Below are positions 46,050-55,629 of a stretch of 64,000 nt of DNA, piece by piece (the first letter of the stretch is position 1; every line of letters starts with the position of its first letter). Origin of the DNA: an uncultured Alphaproteobacteria bacterium (lineage in GTDB: Bacteria > Pseudomonadota > Alphaproteobacteria > MPNO01 > UBA2964). The notes beneath the pieces were generated by a model. It was not told the origin of the DNA. It worked only from the letters and a program-made list of their open reading frames with translations, and searched no databases. The stretch lies in the NCBI GenBank assembly GCA_951812775.1, contig OX638326.1:1500335-1564334 (forward strand), written 5' to 3'. The position numbers and the translations under genes are program-made.

Positions 46050-46541
46050 TTACAGAATAAAGCTTACAGCGCCGAGTGTGCCAAGTTCTGTCGGATCAAG
46101 AATGACCCGCCGTTCTGCAATTCGTAGACCATCATCAGTCGTTCTCAACAGATATTCATAACGCCCCACATATTGCCGGAGCGGAGAGTTTCGGCGATAG
46201 CGAAAGACTGAAAAATTGGCCGATACTGTAAGGCTATCTCCCTCGTACCCCGTAATCCGGACATTAGCGATCATCCGTCTGGTTCGGCTGCGCGGTGATT
46301 CCGCGTGCGCTTCGGTATCGTTTAGCCTCTTCACCCGTGCCTTGATGCGCGTTGCATCATCAGCAATCAAAAACAGGGCATGCCGGGCATCGCTATCAGG
46401 TGCGTCCGTCGACGGAATTTGGTAGATCGCATCATCCGTCAGCAGCTCCAGCCACTCATCAAGCCGCCACTCGTCAAGTAGGGCTGCTTCTTCAAACAGA
46501 AATTCTTCAACGTCGCTGCGGGAAATAGAATTGGCGTTCAT
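46050..46541 (-). CDS. Aromatic-ring-hydroxylating dioxygenase beta subunit
   Basis: SnoaL/NTF2-like small subunit of 163 residues, started at the ATG 46539-46541 that overlaps the alpha-subunit stop (ATGA). Signatures: VEEFLFEEAALLDEWRLDEW, WLELLTDDAIYQIP, SRTRRMIANVRI, and RIAERRVILDPTELGTL. Structural partner of the Rieske alpha subunit in the alpha3beta3 terminal oxygenase. No reductase or ferredoxin gene is adjacent. Confidence 0.9.
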   Translation of the reverse strand: MNANSISRSDVEEFLFEEAALLDEWRLDEWLELLTDDAIYQIPSTDAPDSDARHALFLIADDATRIKARVKRLNDTEAHAESPRSRTRRMIANVRITGYEGDSLTVSANFSVFRYRRNSPLRQYVGRYEYLLRTTDDGLRIAERRVILDPTELGTLGAVSFIL

Positions 46542-47818
46542 GCGTCTGCCGTCATCATGGCATTCCACTGACGCCAAAACGCCCGCAAATGCTCTTCATC
46601 CGTATTGAGCTGATCACCTTCCTTATTGAGCCCTCGTGTCATTTCCGACCATTCGGCCTCACGCCAGGTGGCCAGCCCCGCCTGAACCGCTTCGAGCGCT
46701 TCGACATCATCCGGCGTCGCGAAACCGCCGGGACCATAAAACGTTAGGAAACTATCGAGCCGTCTCGCGCGGGCCCGCTCCGATTCTTCTTTGGTGCCAA
46801 GCGCCCATGCCGTGACTTTCATATGATCTGCCGCAACCGGCCAGAAGGTTCGAATAGTCACCGAAGACCCGTCATTGATAACCAGATTGGGAAATACGAC
46901 GAGGTTTCGGTTTGTATCGGCGACACGTGCTGCACGCTGTTCACCCAGCCGCTCGACCAGTTCCGTCCTTATTTCTTCAATTTCTTCTTTGGCATCTTCG
47001 CCATAAATTGAAATCCATTTGGCCACCGGTCGACCGCGGAAATTGATGTTATCGATCACGGCATGGCCGTTTCCGAGTCCCTTTCCGATCCCTTTGGACG
47101 GTAACAATAACCCTTGCCCCTTCGGCGGTTCGACCTGAACCCCCGAGTCCTTCATATAATCAAGCCAGGTCTTGTGCGTCGTCAGCAGGTGATAATCGTC
47201 GAAGCTGTTCTCAACCAGCAACTTCCAGTTGGCACGGATATCATATTCCTGCGTACCCTGAATGACCTGCATTTGCCCGCTCGGCGACTGATCGACCACC
47301 AGATCGAGATACTCCGTTGCTTCAGCGAGATATTCATTCAAATCAGCGATTTCCGGATCAAAGCTGATAAACCAGAATCCGCGGTAGGAATCGACATGCG
47401 GCGGTTCGGCCAGCGAGAAATTCGCTTTATCAAAACCAGGTGGATAGGACTCTTCGCCTGGAACCCCGACGAGATCGCCATCCTGATTATAGCTCCAACC
47501 ATGATAGAAGCAGTTATAACGCCGTGTATTGCCGCAAGGTTCACGGCAAACCATTGCAGCACGGTGACGGCAGGCATTAAGAAAAACGCGTACCCCGCCA
47601 TCACTATCGCGGCAAAGGATTACGGGCCTCCCCCCCACATTTCTCGTGCAAAAATCTCCCGACTCACTCACTTCGGACTCGTGGCCGCAATAAATCCAAG
47701 ATTTATCGAAAATCGCGGTTTGTTCGCGCGTCAAAATTTCGGGATCAGCTAATGTCCGACGGTTGAGCCGGAACACCATGTCCTCGGGCTGATCAATTAT
47801 ATAAGGGGAGTCAGTCAC
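46538..47818 (-). CDS. Rieske aromatic-ring-hydroxylating dioxygenase alpha subunit
   Basis: Catalytic subunit of 426 residues. The Rieske 2Fe-2S ligands are CRHRA and CFYHGW (C-x-H and C-x2-H). The mononuclear iron site contains DDYHLLTTH (H-x4-H) with a later Asp. It should insert O2 into an aromatic ring with the beta subunit. It is translationally coupled to the beta gene and followed upstream on the minus strand by a VOC gene, together resembling an aromatic upper pathway. The substrate is unknown. Confidence 0.92.
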   Translation of the reverse strand: MTDSPYIIDQPEDMVFRLNRRTLADPEILTREQTAIFDKSWIYCGHESEVSESGDFCTRNVGGRPVILCRDSDGGVRVFLNACRHRAAMVCREPCGNTRRYNCFYHGWSYNQDGDLVGVPGEESYPPGFDKANFSLAEPPHVDSYRGFWFISFDPEIADLNEYLAEATEYLDLVVDQSPSGQMQVIQGTQEYDIRANWKLLVENSFDDYHLLTTHKTWLDYMKDSGVQVEPPKGQGLLLPSKGIGKGLGNGHAVIDNINFRGRPVAKWISIYGEDAKEEIEEIRTELVERLGEQRAARVADTNRNLVVFPNLVINDGSSVTIRTFWPVAADHMKVTAWALGTKEESERARARRLDSFLTFYGPGGFATPDDVEALEAVQAGLATWREAEWSEMTRGLNKEGDQLNTDEEHLRAFWRQWNAMMTADA

Positions 47819-47888
47819 AATATTCCGTCAGCTATTTGATCGCATTCTGTATAGCGGATATGCGCCAAAGGCAAAAGAATCCAGATAT

Positions 47889-48323
47889 CTAGTGTGGTAC
47901 CGCGTCGTATTCCCGGCGTGTTTCCATTATTTCGAGTAAATTGCCACCCGGGTCGCGAATAAAGAACCGGTCTTGATGGAAATCGCGTTCCTTCGAAAAC
48001 GAGGCCTCAGCATCAATAATCGCTATTCCTGCCTTTTCAAACTTTTGCTGTGCTTCCGCCAGGTCCTCTACCTGAAAAGCCAAGTGGTTGCGCAGCGTAT
48101 TTTTAAAATCGATATCTGCCGAACTTGTTCCGCGGGCAATCCCAACATGAAGCTCATACCACGGATTTTCTGAAATACAGAAATGCCCGCCCCTCGGGCC
48201 CAGGCTGTCCGGCTTTTTGAGCTGTTTAAAACCAACCAGATCACGATAGAAAGTTATCGCTTCTTCTTCCTTATCCGGCGGCACCTGTACATTTAGATGA
48301 TCGACGCGGGTTAAGATCGGCAT
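47889..48323 (-). CDS. VOC/glyoxalase-family protein
   Basis: Single VOC domain of 144 residues: TRVDHLNVQVPPDKEEEAI, FYRDLVGFKQL, NHLAFQVEDLAEAQQKFEKA, FFIRDPGGNLLEIME. Metal ligands His in VDHLNV and NHLAFQ with the final Glu. The ATG at 48321-48323 with GGAGG upstream is preferred to the first Met of the frame. It is about 70 bp upstream of the dioxygenase alpha gene, same strand, and divergent from a UbiD-family gene. Confidence 0.82.
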   Translation of the reverse strand: MPILTRVDHLNVQVPPDKEEEAITFYRDLVGFKQLKKPDSLGPRGGHFCISENPWYELHVGIARGTSSADIDFKNTLRNHLAFQVEDLAEAQQKFEKAGIAIIDAEASFSKERDFHQDRFFIRDPGGNLLEIMETRREYDAVPH

Positions 48324-48439
48324 GGCACAATCCTCCAAAACAATCGTAGGTTCTCAAAAGAGTATAAGAGAAAGGGTGTGCGGGGAACCGTCTCCGCTGC
48401 CCCTTTGCGTCGGACCGGACGGCGTGGCAAAGTCTGCTG

Positions 48440-49969
48440 ATGACAAATCAATCAAAATCCGGCCCTGCTGCCGCACAAGATAATCAGCGGGGGCCACGTG
48501 ACCTCCGCGAATGGATGGATGCTATCGAGACTGACGGTGGCTTGCTCCGTGTTTCCGCCGCCGTCGATGCTCAGGAAGAACTGGCTGCCGCAACCTATAT
48601 GGTCGCTCGGGACGAAAACTCTCCTGCCTTGCTGTTCGAAAATATAGAGAACGATAGCAGCGGCACCCGGATTCTCAGCAACATGCTAGGCGCCAGCAAA
48701 CGGCGATATGCTTTGGCGGTAGGCCTCGACCCCGATCTCCCGACGCGCGAGCTTATCCTGGCAACGCGTGAACGCAGCAAACGGACATTAGCACCCGTTG
48801 AGGTCCCCGCGGACACGGCACCTGTTAACGAGATCATTCTGACCGGTGACGATATTGATCTGACAAAACTGCCTGTACCGCATTTCTGGCCACGTGACGG
48901 CGGAAAATATATCGGGACCGGAGATATCACCTTTACCAAAGACCCTGAATCGCAACGCATTAATGTCGGTTGCTACCGCCAGATGCTACACGGCCCGCGG
49001 CGCGTTGGCATGTATTGCTCACCAGGGAAACATGGGCTGCTTGACCGCGAAGCCTGGTGGGCGCGTGGCGAGGATTGCGAGGTTGTCGTTGCCTACGGTA
49101 TCGATCCGGTCCCTTTCATGGTTGCGGCCCAATCCTACGGTAGCGATGTTTCTGAACTCGATATTATTGGCGGCTTGATCGGTTCTTCTATGGAGTTGAC
49201 CGATGGAGTCGCAACGTCATTGCCCATCCCCGCTCGCGCCGAAATCGTTATCGAAGGAACCGTCTCCAAGGATGATCTCGAAATGGAGGGTCCGCTCGGA
49301 GAGTTTACCGGTTATTATGGCCGGCCGGAGTCACCGCAGCCCGTCATCGAGGTCAAGGCACTCCACATGCGTAAACAGCCCATCATGACGGCGGCCCTCA
49401 TGGCGAATTATCCTGCCTGCGAAATCGGGGCGTACTACGCCATTATGCGGTCCGCCGCGATCTGGGATGATCTGAACAGATTTGGCATCCCCGGCGTTGA
49501 AGGGGTTTATTGCCATCCTGCCGCCGCCTCGAGCTGGGGCATGACGGTTGTTTCCATCAAACAGCAATATGCCGGACATATCGCCCAGACACTCGCGGCA
49601 GCGGCACAATGCCCAGCGGGCTCCTATTTCACAAAATGGATCATCGCGGTGGATGAGGATGTCGATCCAACGGATATCAACCAGGTTCTCTGGGCGCTCA
49701 GTACGCGGGCCAACCCCGCCCATGACATCGATTTACAGCATAAGACATGGTCAACCGGCCTCGACCCCAGCCAATTCCCCCCAGAGAACCGGCCCTACGG
49801 GTCAAAGGCTCTGATCGATGCCTGCAAACCGCACAAGCATCTCGCGGAGTTCCCGATACGCACAATGATCCGAAAGCCAGTTCATGATCGTGTCGTAGAA
49901 CGCTGGGAAGAGATGAATTTGCCAGGGCAGCCGCCAAACCTTACGACCCTCGACGACATTGAAGATTAA
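48440..49969 (+). CDS. UbiD-family decarboxylase
   Basis: Second UbiD-type enzyme of the window, 509 residues. Conserved blocks: INVGCYRQMLHGPRRVGMYC, KHGLLDREAWWARG, VIEGTVSKDDLEMEGPLGEF with the Glu cluster, GYYGRPESPQPVIEVKALHM, and VLWALSTRANPAHDIDL. It is clearly different from the first copy. The location next to the Rieske/VOC genes suggests decarboxylation of an aromatic acid formed there. Requires prenylated FMN. Confidence 0.9.
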   Translation: MTNQSKSGPAAAQDNQRGPRDLREWMDAIETDGGLLRVSAAVDAQEELAAATYMVARDENSPALLFENIENDSSGTRILSNMLGASKRRYALAVGLDPDLPTRELILATRERSKRTLAPVEVPADTAPVNEIILTGDDIDLTKLPVPHFWPRDGGKYIGTGDITFTKDPESQRINVGCYRQMLHGPRRVGMYCSPGKHGLLDREAWWARGEDCEVVVAYGIDPVPFMVAAQSYGSDVSELDIIGGLIGSSMELTDGVATSLPIPARAEIVIEGTVSKDDLEMEGPLGEFTGYYGRPESPQPVIEVKALHMRKQPIMTAALMANYPACEIGAYYAIMRSAAIWDDLNRFGIPGVEGVYCHPAAASSWGMTVVSIKQQYAGHIAQTLAAAAQCPAGSYFTKWIIAVDEDVDPTDINQVLWALSTRANPAHDIDLQHKTWSTGLDPSQFPPENRPYGSKALIDACKPHKHLAEFPIRTMIRKPVHDRVVERWEEMNLPGQPPNLTTLDDIED

Positions 49970-50127
49970 GTCACAAACCACATCTTCCTTTTACGACCTG
50001 TTCAGCTGAGCAAAACTATCATTCGTCGACTGACTATAGATACGATAGAAGCAGGCCCTATAACCCCATTCACTATGCAAGATGGTTGTAATAGTCTGCC
50101 AACGCACTCGGTCGTATAGGGAACACG

Positions 50128-51062
50128 ATGCGTAGATATCTTAAGACGACGATCATAGCTGTTGCGGCAGTTTTCGCGTCGCTTGTAATGGCTGAAATTG
50201 TTTTTGTGGACAATCTTGCTCTCTGCAAGGAAGCTCAAAAAGAAAAACAATTGGACAAACGAATACAGAACAATTGGACAAACGAATACAGCTGTACTCG
50301 CGATGTATCGAGCTGAACCCCGAACACCCGATTGCCTATAACCATCGCGGCACCGCCTACAGCGACAAAGGCCAATTTGACCAAGCAATTCGGGACTACA
50401 ATGAGGCGATCGAACCAGACGCCAAATATGCCAATTCCTTTAACAATCGGGGCTACGCCTATAGCGATTTAGGCCAATACGAACGGCCGATTCAAGACTT
50501 TGATGAGGCCGTTCGTTTAAACCCTAAATTCGCGTACGCCTTCTACAATCGCGGTACCGTCCACGATGATAAAGGCCAGTTCGACCTGGCGATCATGGAT
50601 TACGACAAGGCTATCAGTCTAAACCCCCAATACGCGATAGCCTTCAACAATCGCGGCATCACCTACATTAATAAAGGCCTATACGACTGGGCGATTCAGG
50701 ATTTCGATAAAGCCATCACGCTACATCCAACATATGCGAGGGCCTTCAACAATCGTGGTCAAGCCCACGGCGACAAAGGCCAATATGGCCAAGCAATTCA
50801 AGATTACAACAAGGCCATCGCAATAGACCCGGAATACACTAAGGCGATCCACAATCGGGCCTTGGCCTATGGTAGCAAAGGCGAATATAACCGAGCCATT
50901 TCATATTTCAAAAGGGCCGCAAGAATCGGAAAGAAACACACCGCACCTTTACAACGTTTTCTCCAGCAGAAAGGGTTTTACAACGGAAAGATAGACGGAC
51001 AATTCACACCCATGATGGAGAAAGCACTAATGGCGTGTTTTAAAACAAAATGTGCGGGTTAA
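50128..51062 (+). pseudogene. TPR protein with peptidoglycan-binding-like end, broken by 23-bp duplication
   Basis: Exported TPR protein. ATG 50128 begins a membrane/signal segment (MRRYLKTTIIAVAAVFASLV). An exact 23-bp tandem repeat (50246-50268 and 50269-50291) shifts the frame; with one copy removed, QKEKQLDKRIQLYSRCIEL joins smoothly into six tetratricopeptide repeats (pattern AFNNRG...DKGQYGQAIQDYNKAI) and a C-terminal LQQKGFYNGKIDGQFTP motif typical of peptidoglycan-binding domain 1. As given, the signal peptide is cut off from the repeats. The intact ORF from 50274 would be cytoplasmic. Confidence 0.75.
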
Positions 51063-51086
51063 TTGAGTTTTGGCTAGAAGCGGTTC

Positions 51087-52742
51087 TCAACAGTTGATCT
51101 GTTTTCGACTCCGCCACCAGCCATGCCAAGCATTCCGGTCGTATCCAAAGCGTTTGCCAGTTAAGTCGGTCAGCGCCCCGACAACATCGCCGGTCACCCA
51201 CCTCGGATCATCTTTGAAATCAAGACGCGCGATGAGGGCTGCAAGGGTCACGTCGTTGTCTTGCCCTAATTTGCGCACCGCCCACATTGCGGCAAGAGTG
51301 GGCTGGATATATTTCTCTGCCCGGTTGGATTTAGAGGTCCATCGTTCGCGTAAATAACACAGCGGTACTCTGCCGCGACCATTATGAGCAATCCCCCACA
51401 GGAGATACCATTGCGCCATATTCGCTACCGGGATTTGACGACGCCCAAACATCCGTGCTGTGCCGTCGGGAAACGGACCATTCAGTCGTTGAGCTAAACC
51501 AGAGCTAATCTCTGATGTTTGTGCTGCTACCAAAGGACGCATGGCAAATCGCAGACGCGGATATTCAGAAACGTCGCCAAGGATTTTATCAAGACGTTTG
51601 AGAGCCACGATGATCTCAGAATCTGGACGCTTGAGCTTTAATGGCAATGGTGTGCGGCGCCGATTAACGGCAACGGACTCCCGTTTCAAGCCTCCCCATA
51701 GTTCGCCGCCGTTTTCTGACAGCAAACCAACATAAGGTTGGCCACCTTTAACAGCGACGTCGAGAGGCCGACCATTCTTAAACTTCTGAACCTCTGTCCA
51801 GTGCAACCCATCGTCACTTCGCCAAAGGGCTCCTGCGCCCTTTCGCGCCGTAACCGCCCACAGCATGTTGCCGTCTGAAGGTCCGCCAACACGTTTCGTC
51901 CTCTTGCCATCGGTACGCCAGAGAACACTTTCCCTTGGTCCCTCGTTGGTGCCATAAAGCCATCCGCCGAGAATTGCCAACTCATCAACCGAGGCGCTGG
52001 CCGGCCATCCGGGCACCGGCATCATAGTGCTGCCCTGTTGCATCAAAAGCTTGGGAGATTTCTTATCATACCGGGTCGTGACCCCGGCATAGAGCTTTCC
52101 CTTTAAATTGGCGAGTGCCGTAATCCGACTGACCCGGCGGTCCGGCGTTGGATATTCGTAAAACTTGCGCCAACTCGTACCACCATCATCAGAGACAACG
52201 ATCTTTGCGACCCAGGCAGAAATGCCGGCATACAGCCGACCGGAATGCGTTTGCATCACATGAGTATGAAACGCGCGCCCTTTAGGAATGAGATGCCAGT
52301 TCCAGTCTGTCCCGTTGGTGACTATAAACTCGCCGTGCCCCGGCAAAAAACGCGAATCCTCAAAAAGCCAATAGAGCAGACCATTTTGTATAACCGGATG
52401 TCCGGCATCCTGACTAAAGAGATGTTTTTCGTAACGAACTTTGCCCGTTGCGGGGTCAAAACCATAGATGTCCGCGGAGTTGTGATTGACGAACTTTACA
52501 GAGTTGGCAAACCAAATCTTCCCACGATAACCAATTAGATTTGAAACACCTGGCCAGGGCAGCCCGGAGACCAGTTTCACCAATGGTGTTGTTCGAGCCG
52601 AGATGGGTAGTGACGCCCCACAAATTCCGAAAAATAATGCGATCGCAAATGTGCAGACTGTTTGGCGAAAACCTCTACAAACCAATTCCCGGACAATCAA
52701 TCGAATGCTCCGCCAGTTGCGCCGTAATATAATCAAACGCAT
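51087..52742 (-). CDS. Exported protein with beta-propeller-like repeats, unknown
   Basis: Protein of 551 residues. The ATG 52742 overlaps the end of the LOG-like gene by 68 bp; a TTG at 52685 that touches its stop is an alternative. A signal/anchor helix lies near residues 30-48. The middle carries repeats of the kind GRLYAGISAWVAKIVVSDD, GTSWRKFYEY, GALWRSDDGLHWTEVQ, typical of sialidase-like/BNR propellers. The last 150 residues (LAALIARLDFKDDPRWVTGD) look helical, with a HEAT-like region. I do not recognise a named family. Last gene of the long minus-strand operon. Confidence 0.6.
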   Translation of the reverse strand: MRLIILRRNWRSIRLIVRELVCRGFRQTVCTFAIALFFGICGASLPISARTTPLVKLVSGLPWPGVSNLIGYRGKIWFANSVKFVNHNSADIYGFDPATGKVRYEKHLFSQDAGHPVIQNGLLYWLFEDSRFLPGHGEFIVTNGTDWNWHLIPKGRAFHTHVMQTHSGRLYAGISAWVAKIVVSDDGGTSWRKFYEYPTPDRRVSRITALANLKGKLYAGVTTRYDKKSPKLLMQQGSTMMPVPGWPASASVDELAILGGWLYGTNEGPRESVLWRTDGKRTKRVGGPSDGNMLWAVTARKGAGALWRSDDGLHWTEVQKFKNGRPLDVAVKGGQPYVGLLSENGGELWGGLKRESVAVNRRRTPLPLKLKRPDSEIIVALKRLDKILGDVSEYPRLRFAMRPLVAAQTSEISSGLAQRLNGPFPDGTARMFGRRQIPVANMAQWYLLWGIAHNGRGRVPLCYLRERWTSKSNRAEKYIQPTLAAMWAVRKLGQDNDVTLAALIARLDFKDDPRWVTGDVVGALTDLTGKRFGYDRNAWHGWWRSRKQINC

Positions 52743-53532
52743 CGTCTACACTATCTGAGCGGTGAACCAGATTCACATCTTCGGGAGATATTGTGCCGAA
52801 TTCGACCAAGGCGTCGAAATTCACGACCTTGTTCCAAAACTCGTCGCCATAAAGAACAATTGGCAGGTGTTTTTTGATTTTGCCGGTCTGAACGAGCGTA
52901 AGTGACTCGAAGAGTTCGTCAAACGACCCAAAGCCACCCGGCATCACAACGACAGCCTTTGCCACATAGAGAAACCAGAATTTTCACATAAAGAAGTAGT
53001 GGAACTGGAAATCAAGTTTCCGCGTAATGTAGGCATTATTGCTTTGCTCAAATGGCAAAGAAATTCCAAGACCAATATTCTCTCCTTTGCCCTCGCAAGC
53101 CCCTCTATTCGCGGCCTCCATAATGCCGGGACCACCACCGGAACAAACAACAAATCGACAGTCAGAATCCGACAATCCCTTTGACCATTCGGTTAAGCGG
53201 CGCGAGAGTTCACGCGTTTCCTCATAATAACGGGATGTTCGCAGCGCTCGTTCCGCCATTGCAACATCATCGCCATTCGCCTTGGCTTCGTCCGGCTCTT
53301 GCTGCGCCTGTTCACGCGACAGCAGCCGCGCCGAACCAAATATCAGAATTGTGTCCTTGATATTGTGATCTTCAAATCGTTCCAGCGGCTCAAGATATTC
53401 CGCGAGCAACCGCAATGATCGCGCGTCAGAGCTATTGATAAACTCGTTATTCAAATAGGCCTTTTCGGCCATGTGGGGTTTTTCACTCATGCAAAAACCT
53501 ATTTGATAACCAGTCCTCCAAAACCAACTCAA
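52675..53532 (-). pseudogene. LOG/TIGR00730-family protein with internal TGA
   Basis: Rossmann-like protein of the LOG (cytokinin-activating, lysine-decarboxylase-like) family, long bacterial subgroup. Motifs: [28 protein letters not shown], and, after the break, MPGGFGSFDELFE (the PGGxGTxxE motif). At 52984-52986 an in-frame TGA lies in HYFFM*KFWFLYVAKA, where relatives have Arg; CGA to TGA is likely. Downstream restart at 52965 would lack the first half. Known members hydrolyse nucleotide 5'-monophosphates. It overlaps the thioesterase stop by 4 bp. Confidence 0.78.
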
Positions 53533-53963
53533 CCACCCAACGCTTTTCGGACTTCTGCCGGAATTGGTGCCGACTTAAACGTCTCTGGATTACTCGGATC
53601 CCCTAAGCAAAATACCCGTTTCTCATAACCTTCCGCCGCAAGCCTGTCGCCATTTTTGAATCTATGCGTGACGGTAAAAGAGCTATTCCCCCACTCCGAG
53701 ACAAAACTCTCAACCGATAGCTCATCGCCAAACTTACTTGGCGAGCTGAAATCGCCGTGAGCGCTCAAAATTGGAATGCCGAGGGCGCCCCACTTTTCAC
53801 CCCACTCTTCCCAGCGGATACCTGCTGCTTTGAATAGGTAATAGGATGCTTCATCCATCCACTTGAAGTAATTGCCATAAAAAGTGATGCCAGCCGGGTC
53901 GGCATCCGTCCACAGAACGCGGATTTTATGGATATTGCTGAAAACTGGTTGCGTTTCGCCCAT
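53529..53963 (-). CDS. Acyl-CoA thioesterase (4-hydroxybenzoyl-CoA type)
   Basis: Hot-dog-fold thioesterase of 144 residues. The catalytic loop is [20 protein letters not shown] (Asp of the D-x-x-G-H/T type), with a [13 protein letters not shown] strand and a C-terminal Gly-rich end. Cleaves acyl or aroyl-CoA to free acid. It follows HyuB by 13 bp and overlaps the LOG-like start, so it belongs to the TRAP-HyuAB operon. Confidence 0.82.
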   Translation of the reverse strand: MGETQPVFSNIHKIRVLWTDADPAGITFYGNYFKWMDEASYYLFKAAGIRWEEWGEKWGALGIPILSAHGDFSSPSKFGDELSVESFVSEWGNSSFTVTHRFKNGDRLAAEGYEKRVFCLGDPSNPETFKSAPIPAEVRKALGG

Positions 53964-53976
53964 TTGGTCTCTCTTG

Positions 53977-55629
53977 CTAGTCCTTTGTCACATATCCCTG
54001 ACGAATATCTTCCGCTCGTTTGTCGGGATCACGCTCCGCCGGATCATCATAGCCTCCGCCGCCAGCCGCCTCCATCACGAGTGTGTCGCCGGTATCCAGG
54101 TTTACACTGGTAGTAATCGGCATTTCCTGTTCGTTTTTCTTACCGGGATTCACGACAAACCGGCTGGGTCTGCCGGCTTCACCGCCTGCGACGCCGCGTG
54201 GCGGTCGAACTGCACGATCCCCTCGGAATATCACCAGACCCGGCTGTAACATTTCATATTCGCGTCGTAGGGCGAGGCCGCCACGATGTTTGCCATCGCC
54301 ACCCGAACCCGGGATCATTTCAAACTTGGTCACACGACAGGGAAATTCAGTTTCCACAATTTCAATTGGTGTCACATATATATTTGACAGGTGGACTGTA
54401 GTCCCGGAAGCGCCATCCTGTGAAGCCGACCCGCCATAGGCGGACCCATAGATTTCGTACTGATTGCCCCGGGGCTTGCAAGGTCCGGGGCCCCAATCAA
54501 CGGTGAGCCCACCGCCACTGCCCCCACTATAAGCCGCAGCACGATCCGTTGAGAAAGCACCGAAAGCTTCCAAAAGCATATCGATTACTGTCATACAGGT
54601 TTTCATATAGGAACTGCAAGGCGCTGGCGGGGTTGGGCTGAGAACCGTGCCTTCCTTCAACTTAATGGTGACGGCATCGCGAACGGCGTCGCTATAACGA
54701 AGGTCAGGATTAATCATGCCGATTAACACCTGATAGCAACACGCCTCGACCAGAGCACGACGAATATTCACCGGTCCTCGCCCCTGCGGATCACTATCGG
54801 AAAAGTCAAACTCGACCTGACCACCCTTAACCGTCATACGCACATGCATCCGAACAGGCTTGTTGCGATCAATCCCATCGCTATCCAGATAGGATTCTGC
54901 TTCCTGCGTGCCGTCAGGTAATTGTGACAAGGCATCACGGAACTCGACCCCGGCGGCGGCGATCATCGCATCAAGGGATGCTGTGAGCTCTTCTGTTCCA
55001 TACTCGTCGCATATCTGGCGTAACCGGTCGCGACCGATAAAACAGGCGGCAACCTGACCTCTAAGGTCCCCCAATGTTAGATCCGATTGGCGGCTGTTCG
55101 TCGCAATTAGACGTTCGATGCCTTTATCATATTCCCCGGCGCGATAGAGTCTAGTCGGTGGATAAACAATGCCCTCCTGAAACAGTTCCGTCGCCTGTCC
55201 CCAGGTTGATCCAGGCATGGTGCCGCCAACGTCAGCCTTATGAGCGATGGAACCGGCAAACCCAATCAGCTCGTCATGGTGAAATATCGGAACGATGACA
55301 CCCATATCGGGGACATGCGGCATACTACCGTCATAGGGATGGTTTGAAATAAAGACGTCGCCATCACACAGCCCGTCATCACCAACGAGTTCAAATATCC
55401 GCCGTACGAAATAGCGATAGGCAGTTGAGTGAAAGAACATTGGCGGGGCCACCAGGAGGCGGCCCTGTGCATTAAGGATGACGCAGCTAAAATCACGAGA
55501 TTCCCGGACGATTGTGGAGTATCCCGAGCGGAAGAAATGGTGATGCATTTCATCCATCAGACTACCGATACGGTTGCGCAGAATCTGAACCGTTATCGGG
55601 TCAACCTTTGTTACTTCCGAAGCATTCAT
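53977..55629 (-). CDS. hyuB: Hydantoinase B/oxoprolinase-family protein
   Basis: Beta subunit of the ATP-dependent hydantoinase/oxoprolinase/acetone-carboxylase superfamily, 550 residues from the ATG 55627-55629 that overlaps the HyuA stop (ATGA). Signatures: VDPITVQILRNRIGSLMDEM, TIVRESRDFSCVIL, DGDVFISNHPYDGSMPHVPD, EFDFSDSDPQGRGPVNI, and RGGLALRREYEML. With HyuA it should hydrolyse a cyclic imide or lactam, or activate a carbonyl at ATP cost; the substrate is unknown. The upstream TAXI-TRAP transporter may import it. Confidence 0.92.
   Translation of the reverse strand: MNASEVTKVDPITVQILRNRIGSLMDEMHHHFFRSGYSTIVRESRDFSCVILNAQGRLLVAPPMFFHSTAYRYFVRRIFELVGDDGLCDGDVFISNHPYDGSMPHVPDMGVIVPIFHHDELIGFAGSIAHKADVGGTMPGSTWGQATELFQEGIVYPPTRLYRAGEYDKGIERLIATNSRQSDLTLGDLRGQVAACFIGRDRLRQICDEYGTEELTASLDAMIAAAGVEFRDALSQLPDGTQEAESYLDSDGIDRNKPVRMHVRMTVKGGQVEFDFSDSDPQGRGPVNIRRALVEACCYQVLIGMINPDLRYSDAVRDAVTIKLKEGTVLSPTPPAPCSSYMKTCMTVIDMLLEAFGAFSTDRAAAYSGGSGGGLTVDWGPGPCKPRGNQYEIYGSAYGGSASQDGASGTTVHLSNIYVTPIEIVETEFPCRVTKFEMIPGSGGDGKHRGGLALRREYEMLQPGLVIFRGDRAVRPPRGVAGGEAGRPSRFVVNPGKKNEQEMPITTSVNLDTGDTLVMEAAGGGGYDDPAERDPDKRAEDIRQGYVTKD

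Noticed and set aside
50274..50880. Tandem DNA repeats in the TPR gene as a CRISPR or satellite
   Set aside because: They are protein-level tetratricopeptide repeats of about 102 bp with divergent DNA, not a spacer array.
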